From positions 1 through 64,000 of the forward strand of contig NZ_PZJG01000002.1 of assembly GCF_003259675.1 (NCBI RefSeq): a stretch of 64,000 nt of DNA. Direction: 5' to 3'. The translations under genes and the position numbers were made by a program. This DNA comes from Macrococcoides bohemicum (GTDB lineage: Bacteria; Bacillota; Bacilli; Staphylococcales; Staphylococcaceae). The notes under the pieces were generated by a model that saw only the letters and a list, made by a program, of their open reading frames with translations, had not been told where the DNA came from and ran no database searches. How positions within the stretch are numbered: position 1 is the stretch's first letter; each line of letters starts with the position of its first letter. This document shows, piece after piece, positions 17,412 to 25,668 of the stretch.

Positions 17412-17738
17412 ATGTATATCGTAACAAACAGAATTAAAATGAAAAAAGGGTTTGCAGAAAAAATGGCACCTATGTTTACTAAAGGTGGCGATATAACAGA
17501 TCTTAAAGGATTTACTAAAATTGAAACTTGGTCAATTCAGAACTTAGAAGAATATGACGAGCTACATGTAAACACTTGGTGGGAAACACTAGAAGATTTC
17601 GAAGCATGGAAAACGAGTGATGCATTTAAAAAAGCGCACGGACAACGTGGTAATAAATCAGATACTGAGAAACAGGAATCACCGATGCTAGGTTCAGAGA
17701 TAGTAATTGCAAAACTTGAAACAGAGGTTGGTAAATGA
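17412..17738 (+). CDS. IsdG/IsdI-type haem-degrading monooxygenase
   Basis: A 108-residue ABM-fold protein. Asn6, Trp66 and His76 all fall at the exact positions of the catalytic triad of staphylococcal IsdI. It should open haem with reductant and O2 to release iron in the cytoplasm. AAGGAGG precedes the ATG. It overlaps the next gene by four bases (ATGA). Unlike isdG/isdI it sits with an SDR gene, and no iron-surface-determinant genes or Fur-box-like palindrome are nearby, so iron regulation cannot be shown here. Confidence 0.82.
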   Translation: MYIVTNRIKMKKGFAEKMAPMFTKGGDITDLKGFTKIETWSIQNLEEYDELHVNTWWETLEDFEAWKTSDAFKKAHGQRGNKSDTEKQESPMLGSEIVIAKLETEVGK

Positions 17739-18034
17739 TTAAAGTTGTATTCACCTACACAACTAAAAATGAATATCTACCTGAACTGATGCATAAGTTT
17801 CAGGCATCGGCAGATCACAAATTCAATTCAATGCCATCGAGTACCGATATTAAAATGTATAGACAAACAAACGGCACAACAACGATAATCGTTCTAGATA
17901 TTTTCTACAATTCAATAGCTGATTACGAAGCACGCACAGCATTTGAACGTAGTCAGGATGATTGGAATGCCATTTGGTTTGCAGATGATATTAAACATAC
18001 ACTTGAGTCGGTAGAAATATATGAATGTTTATAA
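17735..18034 (+). CDS. Small ABM-like protein, unknown
   Basis: A 99-residue soluble protein of alternating strands and helices (MIKVVFTYTT, then IIVLDIFYNSIADYE, then LESVEIYECL). It looks like a ferredoxin-like/ABM dimer fold, as in its upstream neighbour, but lacks that gene's Asn/Trp/His triad. Its start overlaps the haem-oxygenase stop, so the two are translationally coupled and may act together. I do not recognise the family. Confidence 0.6.
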   Translation: MIKVVFTYTTKNEYLPELMHKFQASADHKFNSMPSSTDIKMYRQTNGTTTIIVLDIFYNSIADYEARTAFERSQDDWNAIWFADDIKHTLESVEIYECL

Positions 18035-18035
18035 A

Positions 18036-18072
18036 AATAAGCCCGAGCTGTTTAAACAGTTCGGGCTTATTT
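18036..18072. terminator. Bidirectional terminator
   Basis: AATAAGCCCGAGCTGTTT pairs with AAACAGTTCGGGCTTATT with one G-T wobble. It separates the SDR operon from the convergent yjiH-like gene. Confidence 0.9.
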
Positions 18073-18091
18073 TACACTTTTTTTGACAGTC

Positions 18092-19438
18092 TTAGAAGAT
18101 TAAATGTGCCATAAGCGTTATAATTGGCAGACATATTATTGTTCTCATCAAGAAGATGACGAATAATTTTGGCAGACTAACCGGAATTTTAGAACCTAGA
18201 ATCACCCCACCTACTTCTGATAAGTAGATTAATTGTGAAATACTAAGTGCGCCTATTACAAAGCGTGTTAAATCTGACTTTACATCTGAGATTAGAATTG
18301 AAGGCAGGAACATATCTGCAAATCCAATTAATATCGTTTCAGATGCAGCAACTGCGTCTGGTATTTGCAATACATTAAGTAAAGGTACAAACGGCAGCCC
18401 TATATATGTAAAGAACTTCGTATGTTCTGCGACAATCGTTGCTAATGTTCCGATTGCCATTACTACAGGTAATACGGCAAACCACATATCCCCAACAGTC
18501 TTCACCCCTGATAACCAGAACAGTTTCCATCCTGGTGCTTTAATCGCTTTAACTGTCGCATTGTGATAACCATAACTTACAATCGTATGTCCTTCAGGTG
18601 GCTTCTCATCAATAATTCCTGTACTGCCATCTGCATAATGATCTGGCACTTTTGATAATGGCCAGATACGTGGCATAATCATCGCTGCAATTAAGCATGA
18701 TACGATAACCGTACCGTAAAAGGCAAAGAAATGATTCATTAACCCTACTTGTTCACACACTACTATCGCAAACGTAATCGATACAACTGAGAATGATGTG
18801 GCAATAACAGTCGCCTCTCGACGTGTAAAGAAATTCCCTTCATATTGCCTAGAAGTAATCATTACGCCTACTGTCCCATCTCCAATAAACGAAGCCAGAT
18901 TATCAACCGCTGATCGTCCTGGCAATGTAAAAAGTGGACGCATCACTTTCGAAAACATCGGACCTAAAAATTCAAGTAAACCATAATCCATTAAAAATGG
19001 TAAAAACAGACCTGCAAAGAAAAAGACTGCAATTAAAGTTGGCAATAACCCAGAATAAATTAATTGTCCTGTGGCTTCTGTATCAACAAAAGGAACATTC
19101 ATTTTAAAATAAACAATCGTTGCAAATACTGCACCTATTAACCTAACAATGCACCATATCCAGTTCACATTAAATAAAGTATTAATATAAGACGATTTAG
19201 GTTTACTAATAAAACTAAAATAAAATGTAAATAATATCGAAATCATAATTACACTATAAATCAATGTTGGTGTTGTATTACCCAGTACATTTAAAAACCA
19301 CTTGGCAAGTACAGCCACAGGCAAACTCGTCTTACCATCAACTTGTAGTGGCGTTAAAAATAAAAATATACCAATAATACTTAAAATAATAAATTTCATT
19401 TGACCTATTTTCCAGGTCTTCTTATCATATTGTTCCAT
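18092..19438 (-). CDS. YjiH-family membrane protein with Gate domain
   Basis: A 448-residue integral membrane protein of the YjiH family, with nucleoside-recognition (Gate) domain features: the VDNLASFIGDGTVGVMITSRQY stretch begins near residue 180, and a second Gate-like half lies near the C-terminus (SETILIGFADMFLPSIL). Such proteins are presumed transporters of unknown solute. ATG at 19438 is chosen because GGAGG lies five bases ahead; the longer start is four codons upstream. Single gene. Confidence 0.78.
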   Translation of the reverse strand: MEQYDKKTWKIGQMKFIILSIIGIFLFLTPLQVDGKTSLPVAVLAKWFLNVLGNTTPTLIYSVIMISILFTFYFSFISKPKSSYINTLFNVNWIWCIVRLIGAVFATIVYFKMNVPFVDTEATGQLIYSGLLPTLIAVFFFAGLFLPFLMDYGLLEFLGPMFSKVMRPLFTLPGRSAVDNLASFIGDGTVGVMITSRQYEGNFFTRREATVIATSFSVVSITFAIVVCEQVGLMNHFFAFYGTVIVSCLIAAMIMPRIWPLSKVPDHYADGSTGIIDEKPPEGHTIVSYGYHNATVKAIKAPGWKLFWLSGVKTVGDMWFAVLPVVMAIGTLATIVAEHTKFFTYIGLPFVPLLNVLQIPDAVAASETILIGFADMFLPSILISDVKSDLTRFVIGALSISQLIYLSEVGGVILGSKIPVSLPKLFVIFLMRTIICLPIITLMAHLIF

Positions 19439-19560
19439 CTTATCCTCCATTTTTTATTCACAAAAATTAATATTTATACATTAACACAATAAATTTACTG
19501 TGTAAACGCTATTTTAAAATATTCATTTTTTTGAATATTCAAATAATAAAGACCATAATA

Positions 19561-19590
19561 ATACCCAATCGAAAAATGTCGATTGGGTAT
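19561..19590 (-). terminator. Terminator of the GNAT gene
   Basis: Perfect 12-bp arms ATACCCAATCGA (19561-19572) and TCGATTGGGTAT (19579-19590). The following minus-strand T run is interrupted (TATTATTATGG), so efficiency may be moderate. Confidence 0.65.
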
Positions 19591-19596
19591 CCAGTT

Positions 19597-20097
19597 TTAT
19601 TTCACTTCTTTATAATATAAATTTTTATCAGGTATACTTGGATGTAGATGCATATTATCTTTTAGCAATTGCCAATCATTCTTATAGTAGAATGTGTTTG
19701 CAACGATATCATGCACATCACTTGTTAAATAATATTTACCTGCTGGAAGTGCTGCAAGCAACTTCGTTCCTATCCCACTATGCTTACTATTCTTATCGAC
19801 TGCGATGGAAAGAATCTCAAATGCACCATTTAATTTTTCTTTCTCATCAGCTGTTAAATATCGATCGATTAATTCACGATAAAATTGTTTACTCTCACTC
19901 GTATAACCATATAAATAACCATTGATATTACCAAACTGATGACTAATCAATGCTTTAAATCCCGGTATTTCACTATACTTTAAAATATTTTCAACCATTT
20001 CTTTATGGCTTCTCGCATCTTCGAAATTTGTTAAATAAATCTCAGCAATTCGATCCACTGCATCTTGAAGTTCTTCATTAGTTAGTTCCTGAATCAT
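19597..20097 (-). CDS. GNAT acetyltransferase-like protein
   Basis: A protein of about 166 residues with a GNAT fold. The motif-A region is ILSIAVDKNSKHSGIGTKLL, an acetyl-CoA binding pattern with the R/Q-x-x-G-x-G/A partly altered to KHSGIGTK. ANTFYYKNDWQL lies near the C-terminus. The acceptor is unknown. ATG at 20097 is favoured because AAGGAG is eight bases ahead. Single gene. Confidence 0.7.
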   Translation of the reverse strand: MIQELTNEELQDAVDRIAEIYLTNFEDARSHKEMVENILKYSEIPGFKALISHQFGNINGYLYGYTSESKQFYRELIDRYLTADEKEKLNGAFEILSIAVDKNSKHSGIGTKLLAALPAGKYYLTSDVHDIVANTFYYKNDWQLLKDNMHLHPSIPDKNLYYKEVK

Positions 20098-20177
20098 GCC
20101 CATCACTCCTTGACAACCTTTATGAAAACCTTTTCATTATCATTATGACCTTTTATAGCGCTTTTGACAATGAATTT

Positions 20178-20807
20178 TTAGAAAATTGCCGCTTCTAAAG
20201 CTTCAATTTCAGCAATACCCATTTCATCGCCATCTTTACGGAAATAGCGTTTCGCTTCAGTGAAGTAAGATTTAGCTTTATTCATCTCTTCCTGTGCCGC
20301 ATATAATTCACCTAATGCACGGTTAGAAATCGCAATACTTAAATCATCTTCTGACTGTTCAGCTAATTTTAAAGATGCTTCAAGTGACGCTTTCCCTTCA
20401 TCATATTGATTATTTAATAATTGGACATATCCTAACTCGTATAAATTTACAGATTGTTTAATTGTATCATCACTAAAGTTGGCATCGATTAATTCAGCTT
20501 CTTTCTTAAAGTATGCAATCGACTGATCGAACTCTGCATCCATTCTTTCTACTAATCCTAATTGATGATATGCCATTTGTTGTTCTTCTGCATCTTCAGA
20601 ATTTAATAAGTTATTTAATGATTCGCGTGCTTTATCAAAGTGATTATCTGTTGCATAAATATATGCCGCATTTAATTGATAGTCCGCGTAATCTTCATCA
20701 CCTGGATTGATATTATTTCCAATTTCCTGTAATAACTTTGTCGCCTCTTCAATATCACCATTCTCAAACTGTCCAAATACTAAATCGATTTGTTCATTAT
20801 AATTCAT
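20178..20807 (-). CDS. Tetratricopeptide-repeat protein
   Basis: A 209-residue all-helical cytoplasmic protein made of TPR units (for example DYQLNAAYIYATDNHFDKA, then AYHQLGLVERMDAEFDQS, then LYELGYVQLLNNQYDEG). TPRs bind peptides or proteins. There is no DNA-binding or phosphatase domain, so it is not a full Rap/PlcR protein. ATG at 20807 is chosen over 20813 because GAGGAG is spaced correctly only for it. That ribosome-binding site and the start lie inside a 36-codon upstream frame (20797-20907) with which translation would be coupled. Confidence 0.78.
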   Translation of the reverse strand: MNYNEQIDLVFGQFENGDIEEATKLLQEIGNNINPGDEDYADYQLNAAYIYATDNHFDKARESLNNLLNSEDAEEQQMAYHQLGLVERMDAEFDQSIAYFKKEAELIDANFSDDTIKQSVNLYELGYVQLLNNQYDEGKASLEASLKLAEQSEDDLSIAISNRALGELYAAQEEMNKAKSYFTEAKRYFRKDGDEMGIAEIEALEAAIF

Positions 20808-20907
20808 TGTCATGCTCCTCGCTTTGTTTTGTTTTTTGTAATAGACTTGTCGCTATTGCTGCAAATATATCACCAATAAATGATAGTATTGCTCCCTTGA
20901 TGCTCAC
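20797..20907 (-). CDS. Putative 36-residue amphipathic peptide, coupled to TPR gene
   Basis: A frame too short for usual gene callers. From GTG 20907 it reads MSIKGAILSFIGDIF then AAIATSLLQKTKQSEEHDNEL and stops at 20797, overlapping the TPR start by 11 bases. Residues 4-24 form a hydrophobic, amphipathic helix pattern like that of staphylococcal phenol-soluble modulins or small leader peptides. The ribosome-binding site AGAGAGGTGA is strong, but its ideal spacing (five bases after GAGG) falls on an ATC codon two after the GTG, where an ATG would be expected. The start is therefore uncertain: GTG, ATC, or a mutated ATG. Confidence 0.45.
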   Translation of the reverse strand: MSIKGAILSFIGDIFAAIATSLLQKTKQSEEHDNEL

Positions 20908-20980
20908 CTCTCTTTCATTGTATAGTGTTTATCATAATTATTCATCTGATAACATTAAGGATGTACTTTTTTATTTTTAC

Positions 20981-20989
20981 TGATATAAT
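20981..20989 (+). promoter_or_regulatory. Extended -10 promoter of the MFS gene
   Basis: TGATATAAT (extended -10) lies about 33 bases ahead of the ATG at 21022. The -35 region is poor, as is normal for extended -10 promoters. Confidence 0.6.
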
Positions 20990-21021
20990 TTCTAGTGCAC
21001 GCTATATTGAAAGGATCTATT

Positions 21022-22155
21022 ATGACACGTCTTAAATTATTTACTTTTATACTTAGTATCTTTGTTGTTGGAATGGTCGAACTGGTAGTTGCAGGTATAT
21101 TAACGCTTATCAGTGATGATTTAAATATTAATCAATCTCTGACCGGTCAATTAGTCACTATCTATGCTTTTACAGTTGCTATTTGTGGTCCAATTCTCGT
21201 GAAACTTACCGAAAGATATAATCCGAAATGGATATTGCTCATCAGCATGATTATCTTTATTATTGGAAATACGATTAATGCGGTAGGTGATACATTTACC
21301 GTCATCGTCATCGGACGTATTATTGCTTCTGCGGCATCGAGCATTATCGTTGTAAAGCTATTAGCGCTTACTGTCGTCTTAAGTAAACCTGAAGAACGTG
21401 GGAAAATGTTAGGTCTTGTATACATCGGATTTAGTGGCGCTAATGTATTTGGCGTACCTCTTGGCACAAAAATCGGCGAAATGTTCGGTTGGCGTGCGAC
21501 ATTCTGGATGATTGTTATAGTGAGTATTATTGCGACCATCCTCTTAATGTTTCAGTTACCAAATAAAATTAATGTACAGGCGGAAGATGAAAACAAACAT
21601 TCAAAACTACTGTATCCGGCAGAAGCTGCAAAATATATCGGTATCACATTCTTTATATTAGCTTCAAACTATATCGTGTTTACTTATATTAGCCCGTTAA
21701 TGATCAGTCATGGGTATACGCTACAACACGTCTCTATTCTATTATTCGTTTGTGGTATAGGTAGTATTGCAGGAACAAGTTTAGGTGGGATGATGGCAGA
21801 TAAAATTGGTAGTAAGAAATGGTTGATCATCGCCTTATCTGTATTTACGCTATCATTATTTTTCTTTAATATCGCTTTACCATTTTACTTTATATTACTA
21901 TTCGTGATGCTTGTCTGGAATATCTTTGAATGGGGAACAAACCCAGCCATTCAAATCGGTATCATAAAGCAAGTAGAAGGTGATTCAAGCACTATCATGG
22001 CATGGAACATGTCAGCTTTAAACGCGGGTATCGGATTTGGTGCGTTAATTGGTGGTATTATTGTAGAAACATTTTCTTTATCTGTTGCGCCTTATTTATC
22101 AATCCTATTTGCGATTATCTGCTTAGGATTAGCATTATCTATCAAGAGAGATTAA
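21022..22155 (+). CDS. MFS transporter, AraJ/sugar-efflux-like
   Basis: A 377-residue, twelve-helix MFS protein. FTFILSIFVVGMVELVVAGI opens helix 1 in the manner of the AraJ/YdhP/PbuE group (exporters of sugars, purine analogues or drugs). Substrate unresolved. ATG at 21022 has GAAAGGA ahead and replaces a nine-codon longer frame without a site. It is divergent from the TPR gene. Confidence 0.82.
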   Translation: MTRLKLFTFILSIFVVGMVELVVAGILTLISDDLNINQSLTGQLVTIYAFTVAICGPILVKLTERYNPKWILLISMIIFIIGNTINAVGDTFTVIVIGRIIASAASSIIVVKLLALTVVLSKPEERGKMLGLVYIGFSGANVFGVPLGTKIGEMFGWRATFWMIVIVSIIATILLMFQLPNKINVQAEDENKHSKLLYPAEAAKYIGITFFILASNYIVFTYISPLMISHGYTLQHVSILLFVCGIGSIAGTSLGGMMADKIGSKKWLIIALSVFTLSLFFFNIALPFYFILLFVMLVWNIFEWGTNPAIQIGIIKQVEGDSSTIMAWNMSALNAGIGFGALIGGIIVETFSLSVAPYLSILFAIICLGLALSIKRD

Positions 22156-22199
22156 TACAATCAGTCATCCACCTGAAATACCATAATAAATTAAAAATA

Positions 22200-22240
22200 A
22201 ACACACTTTATCAGTTCAAATGATAAAGTGTGTTCTTTTT
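22200..22240. terminator. Terminator of the MFS gene
   Basis: ACACACTTTATCA pairs with TGATAAAGTGTGT, followed by a run of T. It is convergent with the methyltransferase gene. Confidence 0.88.
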
Positions 22241-22266
22241 TTGCGCATAAAATATTTAGTGCAAAT

Positions 22267-23025
22267 TTATATTGTTCCGTAATAGAGAACTGATTCATTT
22301 GGCACGATTACTTTGCCATCTACAGCGAACTCATCAAACAGGTTAGCTAACTTTTCTACAAACGTAACATATTGTCTATCGCCTTCTACTAATGCATATG
22401 ATGCGGATAACGAACGATCGATAAATCCTTGTTTATTATACGTTAATGGGAATTCATAAGACTGCTTAGCATATTTACCTCCAAAGAAATCTGAGATACT
22501 TTCTTCAGAATACTGCACCCCACCACCGTAACCGATAAATCCTTTAAAGTTTGGACAGAATGCAGAATAAATTTCTGCGGTCTTTACATTAATCGGTGCT
22601 TCTTCTATACGCGTATTCCAGACGAGACAAACCGGGCCATTCCCTTTTAATATTCTTCTACATTCTGCTTTAAACGCATTTTGATCAAACCAATGAAAAC
22701 TTTGTGCTACAGTAATCATATCAACGGTATGAGATTCAATTTCTGTACTTTCTGCTGGTCGTTCATGTATTTCAAGTTCTTTACACTTTAATGCCAGACG
22801 GAGTTGTGCTGCCATCGCACTATTCGGTTCAATCGCAATAACTTTTGCGCCTAGATCCAGTAATAGTTCAGTGAATATACCAGTCCCCGCACCAATATCA
22901 GCAATCGTTGTCGTCTCATCAATTGAAAAAGTTTCTTTCATATAATCCATTAACGCACAAGCATATTTAGGTCTGGAATTCCGATACTGTTCTACTTTTT
23001 CACTAAAAAGTACTTTACTATCCAT
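22267..23025 (-). CDS. Class I SAM-dependent methyltransferase
   Basis: A 252-residue methyltransferase with SAM motif I DIGAGTGI (43-50), the acidic loop AIEPN in motif II, and the motif AQSFHWFD seen in the Methyltransf_11/YcgJ-like group. The acceptor is unknown. AGAGGTG precedes the ATG and overlaps the end of the tag gene region, so it is co-transcribed with and downstream of tag. Confidence 0.85.
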   Translation of the reverse strand: MDSKVLFSEKVEQYRNSRPKYACALMDYMKETFSIDETTTIADIGAGTGIFTELLLDLGAKVIAIEPNSAMAAQLRLALKCKELEIHERPAESTEIESHTVDMITVAQSFHWFDQNAFKAECRRILKGNGPVCLVWNTRIEEAPINVKTAEIYSAFCPNFKGFIGYGGGVQYSEESISDFFGGKYAKQSYEFPLTYNKQGFIDRSLSASYALVEGDRQYVTFVEKLANLFDEFAVDGKVIVPNESVLYYGTI

Positions 23026-23036
23026 ATAACACCTCT

Positions 23037-23567
23037 TTAATGTAATCGATCTTGAATGATACCTATTGCACCTAAAAATCCATAAATTATTACCGGTCCG
23101 ACAAATTTAAAACCACGCTGCTTCAAATTTTTACTAATTTGTTGAGATAAAGCGTTATCTGCAGGCACTAAACTTTCTTCTTCAAAATATGTAATCACTG
23201 GTTTAAAGTCTGTAAATGACCATATGTATCGATCAAAGCTACCAAACTCCTGCTGAATCTCAATAAATTTCTGCGCATTATTAATGATACTACCAATCTT
23301 TAATTTATTTTTAATCATCGCATCTGACGTCATCAGCCGATTAAAGTCATCAGCTTCATACTTTGCGATTTTCTGATAATCAAATTGATCGAGAGCAGTA
23401 CGCATGCCTTCCCTGCGTTTCAGTATCGTCAGCCATGAAAGTCCTGCCTGCATCCCTTCAAGCACGAGCATTTCAAAGAGATATGTATCATCATGCGATG
23501 GAATACCCCATTCATTATCATAATATTTGGCCATCAACGGATGACTATCTGCCCAGCTAAATCTCAT
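23037..23567 (-). CDS. tag: DNA-3-methyladenine glycosylase I-like, zinc ligands missing
   Basis: A 176-residue Tag homologue, which excises 3-methyladenine from alkylated DNA. The core is conserved: YDNEWG (16-21), LVLEGMQAGLSW with Glu37 and Trp45, and RGFKFVGP. The four residues of the zinc snap known in E. coli Tag (Cys4, His17, His175, Cys179) are replaced here. Phe3 stands in RFSW, Tyr16 before DNEWG, and Arg174 in QDRLH, and the protein ends before the last Cys. So it probably folds without zinc. AAAGGTGA precedes the ATG. The methyltransferase gene follows 11 bases on. Confidence 0.85.
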   Translation of the reverse strand: MRFSWADSHPLMAKYYDNEWGIPSHDDTYLFEMLVLEGMQAGLSWLTILKRREGMRTALDQFDYQKIAKYEADDFNRLMTSDAMIKNKLKIGSIINNAQKFIEIQQEFGSFDRYIWSFTDFKPVITYFEEESLVPADNALSQQISKNLKQRGFKFVGPVIIYGFLGAIGIIQDRLH

Positions 23568-23640
23568 GCTGTCACCTTTCTCTTTGTAAATTACTTACTT
23601 ATTGTATCATTTAAGCAACTTATCTACTACTATAAAAAAG

Positions 23641-23663
23641 AAGTACACAATGTATGTGTACTT
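23641..23663 (-). terminator. Terminator overlapping the chrA stop
   Basis: AAGTACACA (23641-23649) pairs with TGTGTACTT (23655-23663), then CTTCTTTTTT on the minus strand. Confidence 0.8.
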
Positions 23664-24816
23664 ATCTATAAAAAATTAATCCTATAATAATACCGAGTAC
23701 GACGATAACCCACGGTGGCAATTTTACAAAATATAATAAAATAAAAAGTATTAAACTAAATACAATATCCTGCCAGTGCGTTACAGTATGCATGATAATC
23801 GGATTAATCCATGCAGCCCCTAATATACCGATAACACCGGCATTAATTCCTTTTAATGCTTGTTTCATCAATCGATGCTCACGAATAACAGCCCAGAACG
23901 GCAAAGTACCGATCACTAATAAAAAAGCCGGTAAGAAGATTGCTACCATAGCCACGAGTCCACCTGTAACACCAAATAAACTTGCGCCAACAAATGAACC
24001 AAAGGTAAACAATGGACCAGGCATCGCCTGTGTCAAGCCATATCCAGCAAGGAATGTATCGATATCCATCATATCCGGTACGAAGACACTTTGTAACAGT
24101 GGTAATACGACATGACCTCCACCAAATACCAGTAACCCTCCACGAAACAATCTGTCAAACATATGTAGCCAGTCATTATTAATCAACTGGGCAATAATCG
24201 GTAGTCCAATCATTAAACTAACAAGCAATAGTAACGCAGCAATGCTCATTGATTTCGAAACTTGAATCGAGATTGGCGCATCTTTTTTCGTTTCAACTTT
24301 ATACAGTAACATACCAATTAATCCGGAAGCGATAATGATTAAGATTTGCGTATATGCTGTTGGAAATACAAGTGCAGTGCATAAACTGATCAAAAAGATC
24401 ATGATGGCTGTTAAATTATTTAACGTGGTCTTTCCCATTCCAACTAATGCATGTAATACGACTGCAATTGCAACTATGAGTAATCCTTTTATAAAATCCA
24501 GATCCATATCGAGTGCCTTCATAAAGTAGACTGATGTAATCAGGATAAAGACTGACGGTAATGTAAATCCTAAAAAGGCTAATATTGCGCCGAGTATTCC
24601 TCCTCGCATTAAACCTATACCGATACCGACCTGACTCGATGCCGGCCCAGGCAGGAACTGACATAGACTGACAAGATCCTGATATATTTTATCGCTTAGC
24701 CATTTTCTTTTCTCGACATATTCAGCCCGGAAATAACCAAGATGCGCAACTGGTCCTCCAAAGCTCGTCACGCCAAGTTTTAATGCAACAAAAAATATTT
24801 CTAATAAACGTCCCAT
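23662..24816 (-). CDS. chrA: ChrA chromate transporter
   Basis: A 384-residue long-chain CHR protein made of two homologous halves. Each has the family motifs: SFGGPVAHLGYF and FLPGPASSQVGIGIG in the first, FGGGHVVLPLL and TQAMPGPLFTFGSFVG in the second. It exports chromate using the proton gradient, or in some members transports other anions. GGAGGTG precedes the ATG. No regulator is linked. It is a single gene with its own terminator. Confidence 0.88.
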   Translation of the reverse strand: MGRLLEIFFVALKLGVTSFGGPVAHLGYFRAEYVEKRKWLSDKIYQDLVSLCQFLPGPASSQVGIGIGLMRGGILGAILAFLGFTLPSVFILITSVYFMKALDMDLDFIKGLLIVAIAVVLHALVGMGKTTLNNLTAIMIFLISLCTALVFPTAYTQILIIIASGLIGMLLYKVETKKDAPISIQVSKSMSIAALLLLVSLMIGLPIIAQLINNDWLHMFDRLFRGGLLVFGGGHVVLPLLQSVFVPDMMDIDTFLAGYGLTQAMPGPLFTFGSFVGASLFGVTGGLVAMVAIFLPAFLLVIGTLPFWAVIREHRLMKQALKGINAGVIGILGAAWINPIIMHTVTHWQDIVFSLILFILLYFVKLPPWVIVVLGIIIGLIFYR

Positions 24817-24996
24817 AACCCACCTCCTTGATTTGTTGAGTTTATCATAACGAATATTCAGTACAGTTATGTTACAACACTTTAAAGATTATGTAAGGTT
24901 TAAGAGAACATATTGAGTTACGGTTTAAAATTTCTCGAATTTATGACATTATTAAAGAGAATTATTGAAATCAATGCATGGAAAACGATTTCATAT

Positions 24997-25002
24997 TATA
25001 AT
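24997..25002 (+). promoter_or_regulatory. Candidate -10 of the DUF402 gene
   Basis: TATAAT lies 33 bases before the GTG start. No -35 at the right distance. The rest of 24817-25034 shows no gene. Confidence 0.45.
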
Positions 25003-25034
25003 AAACCTACATATCAAATTAGGAGGTCCAGATA

Positions 25035-25547
25035 GTGAACACAGTAAAGATAAAATCACATAAATATCCAGATAGACCTCACGTAGAAGTAGAAGGGAAA
25101 TTACTTTCTGAAACACCACATTACTTTTTTGTAGTATGTGAAAAAAATTCTCTATTAAAACATTTCATTAAAGACGAAGAATATTTACTTGATTACGATA
25201 CGCTTCATTTTCTTTCTAAATATCATGGATATACGGTATCAATCTCAATCGATGAACAATATAAACCCGTTAAGATTTTTTGTAATATCTCAACACCTTG
25301 TCAAAAGGATGATGAAGGTAACATTACATATATTGACCTGGATATGGATTATGTCAAATCGAATACAGGACAATGGTTTTTAAGAAACAATGACATGTTC
25401 TTAGATAATACAAAGCGATATAACTATCCTCTGCAGTTAACCAATTTCGCTCTTGTTTCATTGCAGGAACTTAAAACAAATATTAAAAATAATGTATTTC
25501 CATTCGGCATTGATAATTTTAAAGATGTCGATGGACCGATAAAATAA
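25035..25547 (+). CDS. DUF402-family protein (nucleotide phosphatase-like)
   Basis: A 170-residue soluble protein of the DUF402 family. Members include a Staphylococcus enzyme reported to hydrolyse nucleoside tri- and diphosphates. The conserved stretch runs YKPVKIFCNISTP, then YIDLDMDYV, with the acidic residues expected to bind metal. The start is GTG with AGGAGGT seven bases ahead. The exact substrate is not deducible. It ends at a small terminator (25547-25574). Confidence 0.65.
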   Translation: MNTVKIKSHKYPDRPHVEVEGKLLSETPHYFFVVCEKNSLLKHFIKDEEYLLDYDTLHFLSKYHGYTVSISIDEQYKPVKIFCNISTPCQKDDEGNITYIDLDMDYVKSNTGQWFLRNNDMFLDNTKRYNYPLQLTNFALVSLQELKTNIKNNVFPFGIDNFKDVDGPIK

Positions 25548-25574
25548 GATGCTCTTTTTAGAGTATCTTTTTTA
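25547..25574 (+). terminator. Terminator of the DUF402 gene
   Basis: AGATGCTCT (25547-25555) pairs with AGAGTATCT (25560-25568) with one wobble, followed by six T. Confidence 0.75.
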
Positions 25575-25668
25575 ATACAACTTTAACAAATTGTAACAAT
25601 AAAGGAATAAAACTTTAGAAATAATATGATACGCTTGTTGTAACATTATCTGGAATGGAGGGATTTAC

